DNA from: JAFGPS01 sp964628465
GTDB taxonomy: Bacteria; Planctomycetota; Phycisphaerae; Sedimentisphaerales; Anaerobacaceae
Reading direction: 5' to 3'
DNA length: 64,000 nucleotides
NCBI GenBank assembly: GCA_964628465.1
Contig: CAZVOA010000006.1
Location: forward strand, 57,869-121,868
Below the pieces are notes generated by a model. It was given only the letters and a program-made list of their open reading frames with translations, did no database searches and had not been told where the DNA came from. Position 1 is the stretch's first letter. Each line of letters opens with the position of its first letter. Shown here piece by piece: positions 25,689-34,761 of this stretch. The translations under genes and the position numbers were made by a program.

Positions 25689-27071
25689 ATGCGTAACATC
25701 GCCAGAACAAACACGGGCCCCTCATCTATAGGGAGGCGAGATTTTCTGCGTAGGGCCGGAGCAACATTGGGAGCGGCAGGACTTACAGGCATAATGGGTC
25801 CCTTTGATGCAGCCAAGGCAGCTATAGGTGAAGGTGAACGGGGCATATATATAACAGATATGTACCGGACGAAGTTGAGTGTCGGCGGTATAATTATTCG
25901 TATTGATACGAATAAAGGTATTTCAGGTTATGGTGAATGCCGTGACGTAGATGGGTTTTCAGCAACTGACCTGGCAAATCTCAAGTCAACCATTATTGGT
26001 ATGAATCCGACTCAGGTTGACAAGGTTTTCGCCGCGGTCAACAAAAAGATTCTTGACTATTACAACCCTCACAATCCATCTCGCGATGAAAATAGCATGT
26101 ATTCTATTCCTCGTCGTTCAGGTGCGATGTGCGGCATTGAAATGGCCTGCTGGGATATTACCGGTAAAGTTTACAATGTCCCGGTATGGAAACTAATCGG
26201 TCCAAAGCTTAATGATAAAATCCAGATATATTGTGATACGGATCAAAAGAACTCATCTACATTACCGCAATATGTAGATACTCGCCTGAATTTGGGATTT
26301 AAATGGTTTAAGGCTGATATGTATCTTACTTCTTTATGTAATTCTTCTGATTATACTCAGCAAAACATTGCTGGCTATCCTTATCCATGCTATGTGCTGA
26401 AAGATTCCGCTATCGAGAAATTTATAAATTACGCTTCATTATATCGCAGTCTGATTGGTCCGGATTATCCGCTTGCATCTGATCACTACCAGGGCTGGGG
26501 CAGCAATGTTAATCTTGATGTCGAATCAGCAATTAAACTTGCCGATGCGATGTCTTCTCCGAGTTGTCAGGGTATGACCGGAGGATGGATGGAAGATATT
26601 ATTCAGTGGTGGTATCCTGAGCAGCTTGCACAAGTCACGGCTGGTACCAATATGCCTATTCTTACAGGTGAAGATATGTACCGCTTCCAGGAACTTAAAC
26701 CGTTTGCCGATGGTGACAAGATTGATTTCTTCCACCCGGATCAAGCTACATTCGGTGGAATTCATGAGCCGCGACTTGCAGCCATGTATGCGTATGAAAG
26801 AGGTATTCTAACCGCGCTGCATTGTTCCGGCGGTCCTTTCTCATTTATCGCAAGCCTTCATGTAGCGGCGGGTATTCCAGAATTTCTTGCCCTGGAATTT
26901 CATTATCTTGATCAGGGTGCTTACTGGTGGTTTGATACAGTTCTTGATGGTATTCCAAAGCCTTTGTTTGATGACGGCTACTGCGCTGTACCTAATGGTC
27001 CGGGATTAGGCATTACTCCAAACGCTGCCAACATGAGCGCGAATGGCGCCTCAACATGGACACGGGTGTAG
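25689..27071 (+). CDS. Tat-exported enolase-superfamily protein (mandelate racemase/muconate lactonizing type)
   Basis: 460 residues. A twin-arginine signal (GRRDFLRRAG then a hydrophobic stretch to about 45) directs export, which is unusual for this mostly cytoplasmic superfamily. The capping domain (about 50-180) ends with GIEMACWDITGK. In the barrel the metal triad is visible as Asp265 (LASDHYQGW), Glu302 (WMEDI) and Glu328 (TGEDMY). His378 (ALHCSGGP) is a candidate acid/base. Family members abstract a proton next to a carboxylate, typically in sugar-acid dehydration or epimerisation, so it could act on uronic or aldonic acids from hemicellulose; that is inference. 79 bases after the propeller/malectin gene, possibly co-transcribed. 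Confidence 0.83.
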   Translation: MRNIARTNTGPSSIGRRDFLRRAGATLGAAGLTGIMGPFDAAKAAIGEGERGIYITDMYRTKLSVGGIIIRIDTNKGISGYGECRDVDGFSATDLANLKSTIIGMNPTQVDKVFAAVNKKILDYYNPHNPSRDENSMYSIPRRSGAMCGIEMACWDITGKVYNVPVWKLIGPKLNDKIQIYCDTDQKNSSTLPQYVDTRLNLGFKWFKADMYLTSLCNSSDYTQQNIAGYPYPCYVLKDSAIEKFINYASLYRSLIGPDYPLASDHYQGWGSNVNLDVESAIKLADAMSSPSCQGMTGGWMEDIIQWWYPEQLAQVTAGTNMPILTGEDMYRFQELKPFADGDKIDFFHPDQATFGGIHEPRLAAMYAYERGILTALHCSGGPFSFIASLHVAAGIPEFLALEFHYLDQGAYWWFDTVLDGIPKPLFDDGYCAVPNGPGLGITPNAANMSANGASTWTRV

Positions 27072-27098
27072 AATTAATAAATAACAGGAAGTTATGGT

Positions 27099-27617
27099 TC
27101 AAATTTGTTCGAGAAGCTTTTTCCAGCTTTCGATATGTCCGTCTTCGTCGGCCTGATCCTTTTCAATAACCGCTCTGGTGTCATCGTCCCATTCGATATT
27201 TTTTAGAAGTTCGCCGTAGTGATGCACCGCTTTTGACTCTACCCAGATACCTGTTTTCAGAATTGCCTTTGGTCCGCGTAATCTTGATGTGAAGCCGAAT
27301 AAAAAACCAACGAACCAATAAGCCATACGGAAAATACTCGGCCTGAAATTGTATTCGTATAACTTGACCTGAAAATCCTGGTAGTGTGTCATTTCGTTGC
27401 ACATAGCCGCGATTAGTTTGCGATTCAGTTCGCTTGGCTGTTTTGTGATTTGGAATTTGTATATCGTTTGCGCCATTAGTTCGAGCGTGTGCAAAGTAAT
27501 CAAACCTTTTCGTATAGCTGCAAGTCTTTCCGGAGAAAATCCCTGACCTCGCAAAGCTACCTGTTTTCCATTCATTTGAGGCCTGATTATCGAAATGTCA
27601 TATTGTTTCTTTTCCAC
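27099..27617 (-). CDS. Coq7-like ferritin-type diiron protein
   Basis: 172 residues beginning with GTG at 27617. The four-helix ferritin-like core has the usual carboxylate/His ligands: Glu46 (HTLELMAQ), Glu75 and His78 (NEMTHYQDF), Glu127 (WVESKAVHHYGE) and Glu158/His161 (DEDGHIESW). This is the pattern of the demethoxyubiquinone hydroxylase (Coq7) family. There are no quinone-synthesis genes nearby, so ubiquinone hydroxylation is not assured. It lies 34 bases downstream of gpsA and is probably in the same transcript. Confidence 0.72.
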   Translation of the reverse strand: MEKKQYDISIIRPQMNGKQVALRGQGFSPERLAAIRKGLITLHTLELMAQTIYKFQITKQPSELNRKLIAAMCNEMTHYQDFQVKLYEYNFRPSIFRMAYWFVGFLFGFTSRLRGPKAILKTGIWVESKAVHHYGELLKNIEWDDDTRAVIEKDQADEDGHIESWKKLLEQI

Positions 27618-27651
27618 AAATTCTGTATCCTGTATTCTGTGTCCTGTTTTG

Positions 27652-28656
27652 CTATACTTCAGCTTTCAGTTTGCGATTCATCAGTTCATCAATAGCCTGA
27701 TGTACAGGCTTATTTTTAAACACTATTTCGTAAATCGCCTGGGTGATAGGCATTTCAACTCCTTTTTGTTTCGCAAGCTCGATAACCGATTCGCAGGTCG
27801 CGATTCCTTCGACAACGGAATGCGTTGATTTTTTAGCCTGCTCGACGGTTTTTCCTTTACCGATTTTTTCTCCGAATGAACGATTCCTGCCGCTTGGAGA
27901 AATGCACGTTGTAACAAGGTCACCAAGTCCGGTCAGGCCGGTAAAAGTTTCATGATGTGCGCCGCAGGCTGTGCCAAGACGTGTTATTTCAGTAAGTCCC
28001 CTTGTTAATAAAGCCGCTTTGCAATTATCTCCAGCTTTGATTCCGTCAATGATACCGGCCGCGATTGCGATTATATTTTTCATAGCTCCGGCCAACTCGA
28101 CTCCGACAATATCTGTATTGGTATAAATCCTGAACCAGCTTGTGCTGAAAGTTTTTTGAATTTCCTCTATTAATTTTTCATCTCTTCCAGCGACACATGC
28201 GGTCGCTGGGAGCTTTCTTGCCAATTCATCAGCGATAGTCGGCCCGCTCAATTCGGCAAGTCTTTTGTCGTCCTGTAATTCAAGCACTTCAACTATAATC
28301 TGGCTGGGACGCAATAACGTCTTATTTTCGATTCCTTTAGTAATGGAAACTATCGGAATGTTTTCGGGTGTATATTGCTTCAACCTTGCCCAGATACTTC
28401 TCGTAAACTGGCATGGTACGGCGGAAATAACCAAATCCGCACCGGCCATTATTTTTGTATCATCAGGCTCGAATTCAAGAGTTTCAGGCAGTTTATAACC
28501 CGGCAGAAACTTTATATTCTCTTTAGCAGCGGCCATTTGCATGAGTTGCTTTGCGTCGTAGCCCCACATTTTTACATGGAGATTCTTCTCGCACAGCAGC
28601 ATACCAAGCACCGTGCCCATCCCACCGTCACCAATTATAGATATATTCTTAAACAT
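27652..28656 (-). CDS. gpsA: glycerol-3-phosphate dehydrogenase [NAD(P)+]
   Basis: 334 residues, typical length. It reduces dihydroxyacetone phosphate to sn-glycerol-3-phosphate for phospholipid synthesis. N-terminal nucleotide-binding motif SIIGDGGMGTVLG; SITKGIE, LSGPTIADEL (usually SGPSFA), the catalytic-lysine region VGVELAGAMKNIIAIAAG and the substrate-binding GLTGLGDLVTTCISPSGRNRSFG are all present. The usual GNGGWGT reads GDGGMGT. First gene of a pair with the Coq7-like protein. Confidence 0.92.
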   Translation of the reverse strand: MFKNISIIGDGGMGTVLGMLLCEKNLHVKMWGYDAKQLMQMAAAKENIKFLPGYKLPETLEFEPDDTKIMAGADLVISAVPCQFTRSIWARLKQYTPENIPIVSITKGIENKTLLRPSQIIVEVLELQDDKRLAELSGPTIADELARKLPATACVAGRDEKLIEEIQKTFSTSWFRIYTNTDIVGVELAGAMKNIIAIAAGIIDGIKAGDNCKAALLTRGLTEITRLGTACGAHHETFTGLTGLGDLVTTCISPSGRNRSFGEKIGKGKTVEQAKKSTHSVVEGIATCESVIELAKQKGVEMPITQAIYEIVFKNKPVHQAIDELMNRKLKAEV

Positions 28657-28714
28657 ATGCCGTTATCATAGTCCCTATTGCCGTTCGAGTCAATATTTGT
28701 TCTATTTGCGAATT

Positions 28715-29758
28715 TTAACTTATATACATTAGAAAAATCTTTGTTTCCGGTAGAGCTTTTTCTAAATCTTCTATTTGCTCTGGTTTTATGTTATCACTAT
28801 TGAACTGAATAGTTTTTACTTTTGTTAATTGCTTTAATGGTTCAAGGTTATTAAGACCGTTTCCTCCGAGATGAAGTATTTGAAGGTTTTGTAAATCTTT
28901 TATATACTCTACACAGGCCATCTGAGTACCATCTATATAGAGTTTTTCTAAATTCGTAAGTTCCTTTAATGGCTCAAAATTAGTAATTTTTGTATTGCTA
29001 ATATAGAGCGTTTGCAGATTTTTTAAATTTCTTAAAGGTTCTATATCGCTAATCTTTGAGTCGTATATAACAAGAATCTTAAGGTTTCTAAGATTTCTCA
29101 ATGGCTCGATATTAGTTGATTTTGTCCCAATAAGATTCAACTCTTCCAAATTCGTGAAGCGGGCAAGAGGTGTAATGTCTGAATATCCCATAGCAAATAA
29201 ATTGAGTTTTTTCAGATTGGTCAGTTTTTGTAAAGAGTTAATATCATAAATCTGGGTTCCTGAAATATTTAAATCTTCCATACTTCTTATATTTGATACC
29301 GGCGTAATGTCGTCAAAATCTCCTCCATATAAATCAAGTTTTTTAAGATGAGATAATTTTTCAAGCGGACTTAAGTCGATATAATTCCTTTTCGGCAATT
29401 TAATGCGGTATCGCTGACAAAAGCTGATTAACCATTTAGGTATTTTAGTTGTTTTGATTTTAACATGTTGAAGATCAAGTTCCTCCAAGTTAGTAAATTT
29501 CTCGAGCAGCTTAATATCACGTGTTTTTCCTTTAAGTTTAATCTTAGTGATTTTCGCAAAATCATTATTAGTTAAATCATTCGGGTCTTTATTGGCTATT
29601 TTCGCAGCCGCTTCGCGAATAATTGTTTCATCAGACTGAGGGTAAATTGTTCTCAAGAAAAACATAAAAAGAGTAAACGCAGCTATCAATAGAATCAGTA
29701 AGATTATTCCGATATATTTTTTACGAGTTCTCTTTTTTGTTTCTTTATTGCTATTCAT
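28715..29758 (-). CDS. membrane-anchored leucine-rich repeat protein
   Basis: 347 residues, paralogue of the protein at 15699-16814: basic N-terminus (KETKKRTRKK), one transmembrane helix (about 15-36), the juxtamembrane IIREAAAKIANKDPNDLT and the shared DIKLLEKFTNLEELDL, then about nine 22-residue LRR units (for example NLRNLKILVIYDSKISDIEP) and the same type of cap (IKPEQIEDLEKALPETK). The repeat sequences have diverged well beyond the anchor region. It stands alone, 58 bases upstream of gpsA on the same strand. Ligand unknown. Confidence 0.78.
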   Translation of the reverse strand: MNSNKETKKRTRKKYIGIILLILLIAAFTLFMFFLRTIYPQSDETIIREAAAKIANKDPNDLTNNDFAKITKIKLKGKTRDIKLLEKFTNLEELDLQHVKIKTTKIPKWLISFCQRYRIKLPKRNYIDLSPLEKLSHLKKLDLYGGDFDDITPVSNIRSMEDLNISGTQIYDINSLQKLTNLKKLNLFAMGYSDITPLARFTNLEELNLIGTKSTNIEPLRNLRNLKILVIYDSKISDIEPLRNLKNLQTLYISNTKITNFEPLKELTNLEKLYIDGTQMACVEYIKDLQNLQILHLGGNGLNNLEPLKQLTKVKTIQFNSDNIKPEQIEDLEKALPETKIFLMYIS

Positions 29759-29825
29759 ATTTCAAGCTCCCAATATCTATTTATTTTTTATCATATCAGA
29801 AGTCTGGTTTTATGTCATTAAAAAA

Positions 29826-29847
29826 AGCCGGTCTATTAAAACCGGCT
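29826..29847 (-). terminator. terminator after the sigma/anti-sigma pair
   Basis: AGCCGGT/ACCGGCT hairpin followed on the minus strand by a T run, 38 bases after the stop of the gene at 29885. The same stem sequence is used after metK. Confidence 0.8.
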
Positions 29848-29884
29848 CTTTGTTTATTACTTTTTTATATTTGGAATATGCCAA

Positions 29885-31240
29885 TCAGTTTTCAGAATCT
29901 TCTTTTTTAGGTAAATTCTGTTCGAGTTGGACGAGTGTTTCGAATGGAATTGTTTCTACTCTCAAGTCACCGAATATAACTCTGTAATCAAAATCCGAAA
30001 CTTTCCATCGCATAAGAACCTGACCTGCGTCTCTGGGAGAGATTCTATCTCCGTAATAAGCTGGATTCTTCTGGTCCTGAACAAGCCGCATGTAAAACTG
30101 AATTGTTCCGGCTATTGACATCATCATATCCAAATTCTTTTGGCTTTTTTCTTCGCGTGTTAATCCTTTTAATTCTTCCTGAAATTGTATTGCTGCGGGA
30201 GTATTACCATCCAATATTTTTGGTAATCGTGAAATGAGTGTCGTAAGATTCATTTCCTGTGGAAACTTACCAGCAAATTCTGCATAAAGTTTTAGACCTT
30301 CGACAGCTGCTTCTTCTGTATTGGACGGCATTTGAACCGCACCGCTTGTCATTGATTTATAATCATCAGGAATTACCGGCTCGAATTCGGAAGCAACTAC
30401 AGGTATATTCCATTTGAAGTTGTGTATAACACCTGAAACGGTTACATTTGTTTGTCCTTCAAGTTTCATATTCATATTCATTTCCATTTGAACAGGTAAT
30501 TGAGTTTTCACATCCACCCAAAGTTTAATATCAACTGTACTGTACATTCCGCCCGAATAATTCGGGTCGTTAGTTTGAAATCCTTCTACTGTTTTGCCTT
30601 CGATGGTTGATATACCGAGGCTTTCATATTTGCAGGAAATAACCTGGCTGATTATTTTTCCGGGGTCATAGTTTTGGTTCTTAACTCTTTCTACATAATC
30701 ATCATCGACTTCCAGGCGTGTATATGTTTTCTGTTCAGGCAATATTTGAATTACAACTTTGTCTTTTGGAATCACATACATTTCCTGCCGTATACGTAAC
30801 GTTGTATTTTGCTCTGGTTCGTTCATATCTATAATAGTTTTCAGACCGTATTCATGCGAATAAAGTGTTGTACCGTACACTTTCATATTAGTGGTTCTGT
30901 CGCCAATGGCCTGACCTTCAGTAGTCATATCCATTTCATACATATATGTGCTGATTTTTTCGATCTGTGTTAGTACATTTGCAAGAACGATATTTGATGA
31001 TGGGCCAAAAAGTGTCACGCCTATTATACATGAGATAATAACAATCGCGGCGGCTGCGTATTTTGTAAAGTGACTTTTCATAATAAATCTCCCTAAGCTT
31101 ACCCGGTTGGTTTCCGGTTCTTGTTCGGTTGTTTGTTGTTGAGCATTCAGGATTTTCTCGAAGATAGCTTCGTGCTTTTCCTTATTTATGCTCAAGGTCG
31201 CGTTTTTGAAATATTGTTTTATATCTTCTGGAGGTTTCAT
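29885..31240 (-). CDS. membrane protein paired with ECF sigma factor (possible anti-sigma factor)
   Basis: 451 residues. A cytoplasmic N-terminal part of about 55 residues (EDIKQYFKNATLSI), one transmembrane helix (about 59-80), and a large exported part rich in beta strands with a LolA/LolB-like pattern (TYMYEMDMTTEG, GKTVEGFQTND, VDIKLWVDVKTQLPVQMEM). It overlaps the sigma gene by 4 bases (ATGA), so both are co-translated. The topology (short cytoplasmic part, one helix, sensory exterior) fits an anti-sigma factor, though no zinc-binding HxxxCxxC motif is visible in the N-terminal part. Function inferred from context. Confidence 0.65.
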   Translation of the reverse strand: MKPPEDIKQYFKNATLSINKEKHEAIFEKILNAQQQTTEQEPETNRVSLGRFIMKSHFTKYAAAAIVIISCIIGVTLFGPSSNIVLANVLTQIEKISTYMYEMDMTTEGQAIGDRTTNMKVYGTTLYSHEYGLKTIIDMNEPEQNTTLRIRQEMYVIPKDKVVIQILPEQKTYTRLEVDDDYVERVKNQNYDPGKIISQVISCKYESLGISTIEGKTVEGFQTNDPNYSGGMYSTVDIKLWVDVKTQLPVQMEMNMNMKLEGQTNVTVSGVIHNFKWNIPVVASEFEPVIPDDYKSMTSGAVQMPSNTEEAAVEGLKLYAEFAGKFPQEMNLTTLISRLPKILDGNTPAAIQFQEELKGLTREEKSQKNLDMMMSIAGTIQFYMRLVQDQKNPAYYGDRISPRDAGQVLMRWKVSDFDYRVIFGDLRVETIPFETLVQLEQNLPKKEDSEN

Positions 31241-31779
31241 ACTTTCACCTCGCTATTCAATAAAGACCTTAACTTATCAATCCCGTACCGGTAACGGGCG
31301 TTCACTGTACTAATGGAAGTTTTCTGCAAATCTGCGATTTTCTGGAACGGCATATTCGCTTCCATTCGCAAGGTAATGACTTCTTTCTGTTCGTAAGGCA
31401 GACTCGTCATCGCAATGCTTAGGTTTTCCAATTGTTCACTAAGAACCGCCCAATGTTCAGGCCGCTTGTCTATCGAAACTATCTGTTCGGTTTCGTCAAG
31501 TGTATCAGTATTGTGCCTGTTCCTGTCGCGCCTGAGATTGCGCACCGCGTTCAAAACACTTGTAGTGAGATAGCTTTTCAGACTGCCGCGCAGTTCGAGC
31601 CGCTTCGAGATTTGTGCGAAATTAGTAAAGACTTCCTGCACAATATCTTCAGCCGTGTCAATATTGCCAGTTAGCACTATAGCGATTTTCAGCAAATAGC
31701 TATGATACTTGTCATAGATACGCCGCAGGGCCTCGCGAGAGCCGAGCTTTAATTTCCAGATAAGCAGCTTATCTTCCAT
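31237..31779 (-). CDS. ECF-type RNA polymerase sigma factor
   Basis: 180 residues from the ATG at 31779; a GTG at 31794 gives five more residues and cannot be excluded, since neither has a good ribosome site. Region 2 is visible around YHSYLLKIAIVLTGN and AEDIVQEVFTNFAQ, region 4 as LPYEQKEVITLRMEANMPF followed by the helix-turn-helix QKIADLQKTSISTVNARYR. Sigma factors of this kind direct RNA polymerase to a small regulon in response to an envelope signal. It is coupled to the membrane protein downstream, the likely signal receiver. Confidence 0.88.
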   Translation of the reverse strand: MEDKLLIWKLKLGSREALRRIYDKYHSYLLKIAIVLTGNIDTAEDIVQEVFTNFAQISKRLELRGSLKSYLTTSVLNAVRNLRRDRNRHNTDTLDETEQIVSIDKRPEHWAVLSEQLENLSIAMTSLPYEQKEVITLRMEANMPFQKIADLQKTSISTVNARYRYGIDKLRSLLNSEVKV

Positions 31780-31867
31780 TATCTTATTACACACCGAAAG
31801 GGAGTTTTTTATATAAAGTGTCTAAAAAATATTTTAACGCAATATCAATGTTCTGCAATCCATAAAA

Positions 31868-31893
31868 AAAGCCGGTCATGAAAAACCGGCTTT
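31868..31893 (-). terminator. terminator after metK
   Basis: A 9-bp stem (31868-31876 with 31885-31893), loop of 8, followed on the minus strand by T6. It lies 35 bases after the metK stop. Confidence 0.85.
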
Positions 31894-31927
31894 ATGTGTT
31901 TTATGAGTAATCCGAATTAATTTGAAC

Positions 31928-33130
31928 TTACAATCCGGCTGCTTTTCGCAGGGCGTTTGCTTTGTTGGTTTGTTCCCATGTGAAATCTGGTTCTGTTCGA
32001 CCGAAGTGGCCGCCGTGTGCGGTTTGTTCGAAAATTGGTCTGGCAAGTTTCAAATAGTTTATCATTCCCTTTGGTGTAAGCGGGAAATGTTCTGCTACCA
32101 ATTCTGCTATTTTCTGCTCGCTGATTTTTGCGGTTCCTTCTGTATCGACATGGACTGAGATAGGCTCAGCAACGCCGATAGCATAAGAAAGCTGAATTTC
32201 ACATGCGTCTGCAAGTCCGGCCGCGACAACGTTCTTTGCGATGTGTCTTGCCATGTAGCTTGCGGTACGATCAACTTTGGTCGGGTCTTTTCCGCTGAAA
32301 GCGCCGCCGCCGTGACTTCCTCTACCGCCGTAGGTATCGACGATGATTTTTCTGCCGGTTACGCCGCAGTCGCCTTTCGGGCCGCCAATTACAAATCTGC
32401 CGGTCGGGTTGACGTGGAAGATTATATTTTTATCAACGAGTTTTTTCGGCAATACAGGTAAAATAATCTGTTTGATGATTTCTTTTTGAAGTGTACTGTA
32501 TTTTACATCAGGGCCATGCTGTGTTGAAACAACGACTGTATGAATTCGTTTTGGTTTGTTATTTTCATATTCGACTGTCACCTGGCTTTTTCCGTCTGGT
32601 CTGAGCCATTTGAGTTTTTTGCTCTGGCGAACTTGCTCCAGTCTTGTTGTAAGTTTATGTGCAAGATGAATCGGAAGCGGCATAAGTTCCGGGGTTTCTT
32701 TACAAGCGTAACCGAACATAATGCCCTGGTCGCCAGCGCCCTGTTCCTTATGAAGTCCAGTACCTTCAGTAACACCCTGTGAAATATCAGGGCTTTGCCT
32801 GTCGAGAGTTACCATGACGGCACAATTTTCATTATCAAAACCCAGCGCTGGGTCTGTATAACCGATTTTCTTAATCGTATTGCGAACAACATCAGGAATA
32901 TTTACAATGGCTTTTGTCGTAATTTCGCCTGCGACAACGACAAGGCCTGTAGTTACGAGTGTTTCACATGCTACTCTGCTGGTTGGATCCTGTGCGAGCA
33001 TAGCATCGAGAATCGCATCTGATATATTATCGCATACTTTATCTGGATGACCCATTGTTACTGATTCGCTTGTGAACAAATATGAATCCGCGTTTGATTT
33101 AGATTTTTTTGAAACTACTTTTTTTGCCAT
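31928..33130 (-). CDS. metK: S-adenosylmethionine synthetase
   Basis: 400 residues from the ATG at 33130, which has AGAGG 6 bases upstream; the frame is open a further 34 codons upstream but that sequence is not MetK-like. The enzyme makes S-adenosylmethionine from methionine and ATP. Motifs: FTSESVTMGHPDKVCDNISDA, GAGDQGIMFGYA, the P-loop-like GGPKGDCGVTGRKIIVDTYGG and GGGAFSGKDPTKVDRT, HVDTEGT. A Lys/Ser-rich stretch (KKVVSKKSKS) precedes the domain. I find no SAM riboswitch in the upstream sequence. Confidence 0.94.
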   Translation of the reverse strand: MAKKVVSKKSKSNADSYLFTSESVTMGHPDKVCDNISDAILDAMLAQDPTSRVACETLVTTGLVVVAGEITTKAIVNIPDVVRNTIKKIGYTDPALGFDNENCAVMVTLDRQSPDISQGVTEGTGLHKEQGAGDQGIMFGYACKETPELMPLPIHLAHKLTTRLEQVRQSKKLKWLRPDGKSQVTVEYENNKPKRIHTVVVSTQHGPDVKYSTLQKEIIKQIILPVLPKKLVDKNIIFHVNPTGRFVIGGPKGDCGVTGRKIIVDTYGGRGSHGGGAFSGKDPTKVDRTASYMARHIAKNVVAAGLADACEIQLSYAIGVAEPISVHVDTEGTAKISEQKIAELVAEHFPLTPKGMINYLKLARPIFEQTAHGGHFGRTEPDFTWEQTNKANALRKAAGL

Positions 33131-33472
33131 TTTTAACCTCTTAACAGGAACCATCATTAATTGTCCGGCCATATAAAAAGACCACAGACTCAAGACCACA
33201 GACCAAAGTCTATTATCTATTAGCATAAGCATTTAGCGGATAAAATCAATAGTTTGTTGCATGTTTTTCTCTATTTTTACAATAATAAACCTTTTTTATG
33301 AGCGATAAACTTGCCGAAATTCTTGAAATATCATTGATTAAAGGTTGACGAAAGTTTAAATTTATGAGTAAATTGACAGACTGGTAGATGAGTATATGAA
33401 CAAAAGGGTACAATGGAAAATCTCGCATACACTCATACACGCATCAAGGGTTTTAATTAAGAAAGGATTATT
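33131..33472. other. 342-bp divergent region between metK and the epimerase gene
   Basis: Contains the metK 5' region with a tandem 10-base repeat (two copies of AGACCACAGA-like sequence near 33180-33205) and, on the plus strand, the promoter at 33373. No gene or known RNA motif seen. Confidence 0.5.
33373..33400 (+). promoter_or_regulatory. candidate sigma70-type promoter of the epimerase gene
   Basis: TTGACA (33373-33378), 16-base spacer, TATGAA (33395-33400), about 70 bases before the ATG at 33473. Confidence 0.5.
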
Positions 33473-34654
33473 ATGAAACGAGCGGTAAAAGTCATGGAAA
33501 TTGCAGGCACTAAAGCGTTGAAATCCAACATGGTACTAATAATGGTTATTGTTATTTGTCTTGGTTCGCTTTCGGGCTGTACGGGATTACAAAAAGGCAC
33601 TTCGATTACAAAAGATTCATTCGGTAAAATGCCTGACGGAACAGATGTTGATATTTACACTCTTGTAAATAAAAGCGGTGCTGAAGTCAGAATTACCAAT
33701 TACGGCGGTATCATAGTTTCGTTGAAAGTGCCGGACAAAGACGGCAATCTTGGTGATGTAATGTTAGGCCGCGATAAGGTAGAGGATTATATCGCAAATA
33801 ACGGTCCTTATTTCGGCGCTCTTATCGGACGCTATGGTAACAGAATTGGAAAAGGAACATTTGAACTCGACGGCAAGACATATACATTAGCAAAAAATAA
33901 TGGTGAAAATCATCTTCACGGCGGTAAAGTCGGATTTGATAAAGTTCTATGGAATGCCAAAGAAATCGCAGCAGGTGGAGCTCCAGGTCTGGAACTGACA
34001 TATTTCAGTAAAGACGGCGAAGAAGGTTATCCGGGAAATCTTAACGTAACAGTAAAATATATCTGGACAAATAAAAACGAACTGAAAATCGAATACAAAG
34101 CCAATACAGATAAACCAACTGTAGTGAATCTGACTTCTCATGGATATTTCAATCTTGCGGGTAAAGGTGACATTCTTGGTCATGAGCTGATGATTAACGC
34201 TGATAAAATGACGCCGGTTGACAGCGGTCTTATCCCGACTGGTGAAGTAACTGAAGTAGCAGGTACACCATTTGATTTTCGTACACTAAAGGTTGTTGGT
34301 AAAGATATAGCAGCCGATGACCAGCAAATCAAGTACGGTCCGGGTTATGATCATAATTTTGTCCTGAATAAAACATTTGGTGAAATGTCTCTGGCAGCGG
34401 AAGTTTATGACCCGTCTACAGGACGTGATATGGAAGTTTGGACAACAGAACCTTCTCTACAGTTCTATTCCGGCAATTTCCTCGATGGAACTATTACCGG
34501 CAAAGGCGGCGTTGTTTATAATAAACATGCGGCTTTATGCCTCGAAAGCCAGCATAATCCTGATTCACCAAACAAGGATCAGTGGCCGACAACAACACTT
34601 CGTCCGAAACAGACTTATAAAACAACAACAATATATAAGTTCTCGATAAAGTAA
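33473..34654 (+). CDS. exported aldose 1-epimerase (mutarotase)
   Basis: 393 residues. A long N-terminus leads to a lipoprotein signal with lipobox LSGC (Cys near residue 36); if the real start is a downstream Met the signal would be normal length. Galactose-mutarotase fold: ITNYGGIIVSLKVPDKDG, FGALIGRYGNRIGKG, NGENHLHGGKVGFDKVLW, the catalytic-His region LTSHGYFNLAG, YDHNFVL and the C-terminal CLESQHNPDSPNK with the catalytic Glu. It interconverts alpha and beta anomers of free sugars outside the cytoplasm, which fits with hemicellulose breakdown and the neighbouring sugar symporter. A terminator follows. Confidence 0.88.
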   Translation: MKRAVKVMEIAGTKALKSNMVLIMVIVICLGSLSGCTGLQKGTSITKDSFGKMPDGTDVDIYTLVNKSGAEVRITNYGGIIVSLKVPDKDGNLGDVMLGRDKVEDYIANNGPYFGALIGRYGNRIGKGTFELDGKTYTLAKNNGENHLHGGKVGFDKVLWNAKEIAAGGAPGLELTYFSKDGEEGYPGNLNVTVKYIWTNKNELKIEYKANTDKPTVVNLTSHGYFNLAGKGDILGHELMINADKMTPVDSGLIPTGEVTEVAGTPFDFRTLKVVGKDIAADDQQIKYGPGYDHNFVLNKTFGEMSLAAEVYDPSTGRDMEVWTTEPSLQFYSGNFLDGTITGKGGVVYNKHAALCLESQHNPDSPNKDQWPTTTLRPKQTYKTTTIYKFSIK

Positions 34655-34701
34655 TTTGAGTTGAAACGAAGAATTTACTTCGATTAAATAAAGTTACATA
34701 T

Positions 34702-34742
34702 AGAGCTATATTCGGGAATTGCATATTCCGGCGTATAGCTCT
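34702..34742 (+). terminator. terminator after the epimerase gene
   Basis: 9-bp stem AGAGCTATA/TATAGCTCT with an inner GGAAT/ATTCC helix, followed by T6; only 14 bases before the next ribosome site. Confidence 0.8.
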
Positions 34743-34761
34743 TTTTTATGGAGATTAAAAT

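Noticed and set aside
33131..33300. SAM riboswitch upstream of metK
   Set aside because: None of the conserved SAM-I, SAM-II or SAM/SAH core sequences are present; only a tandem 10-base repeat is seen.
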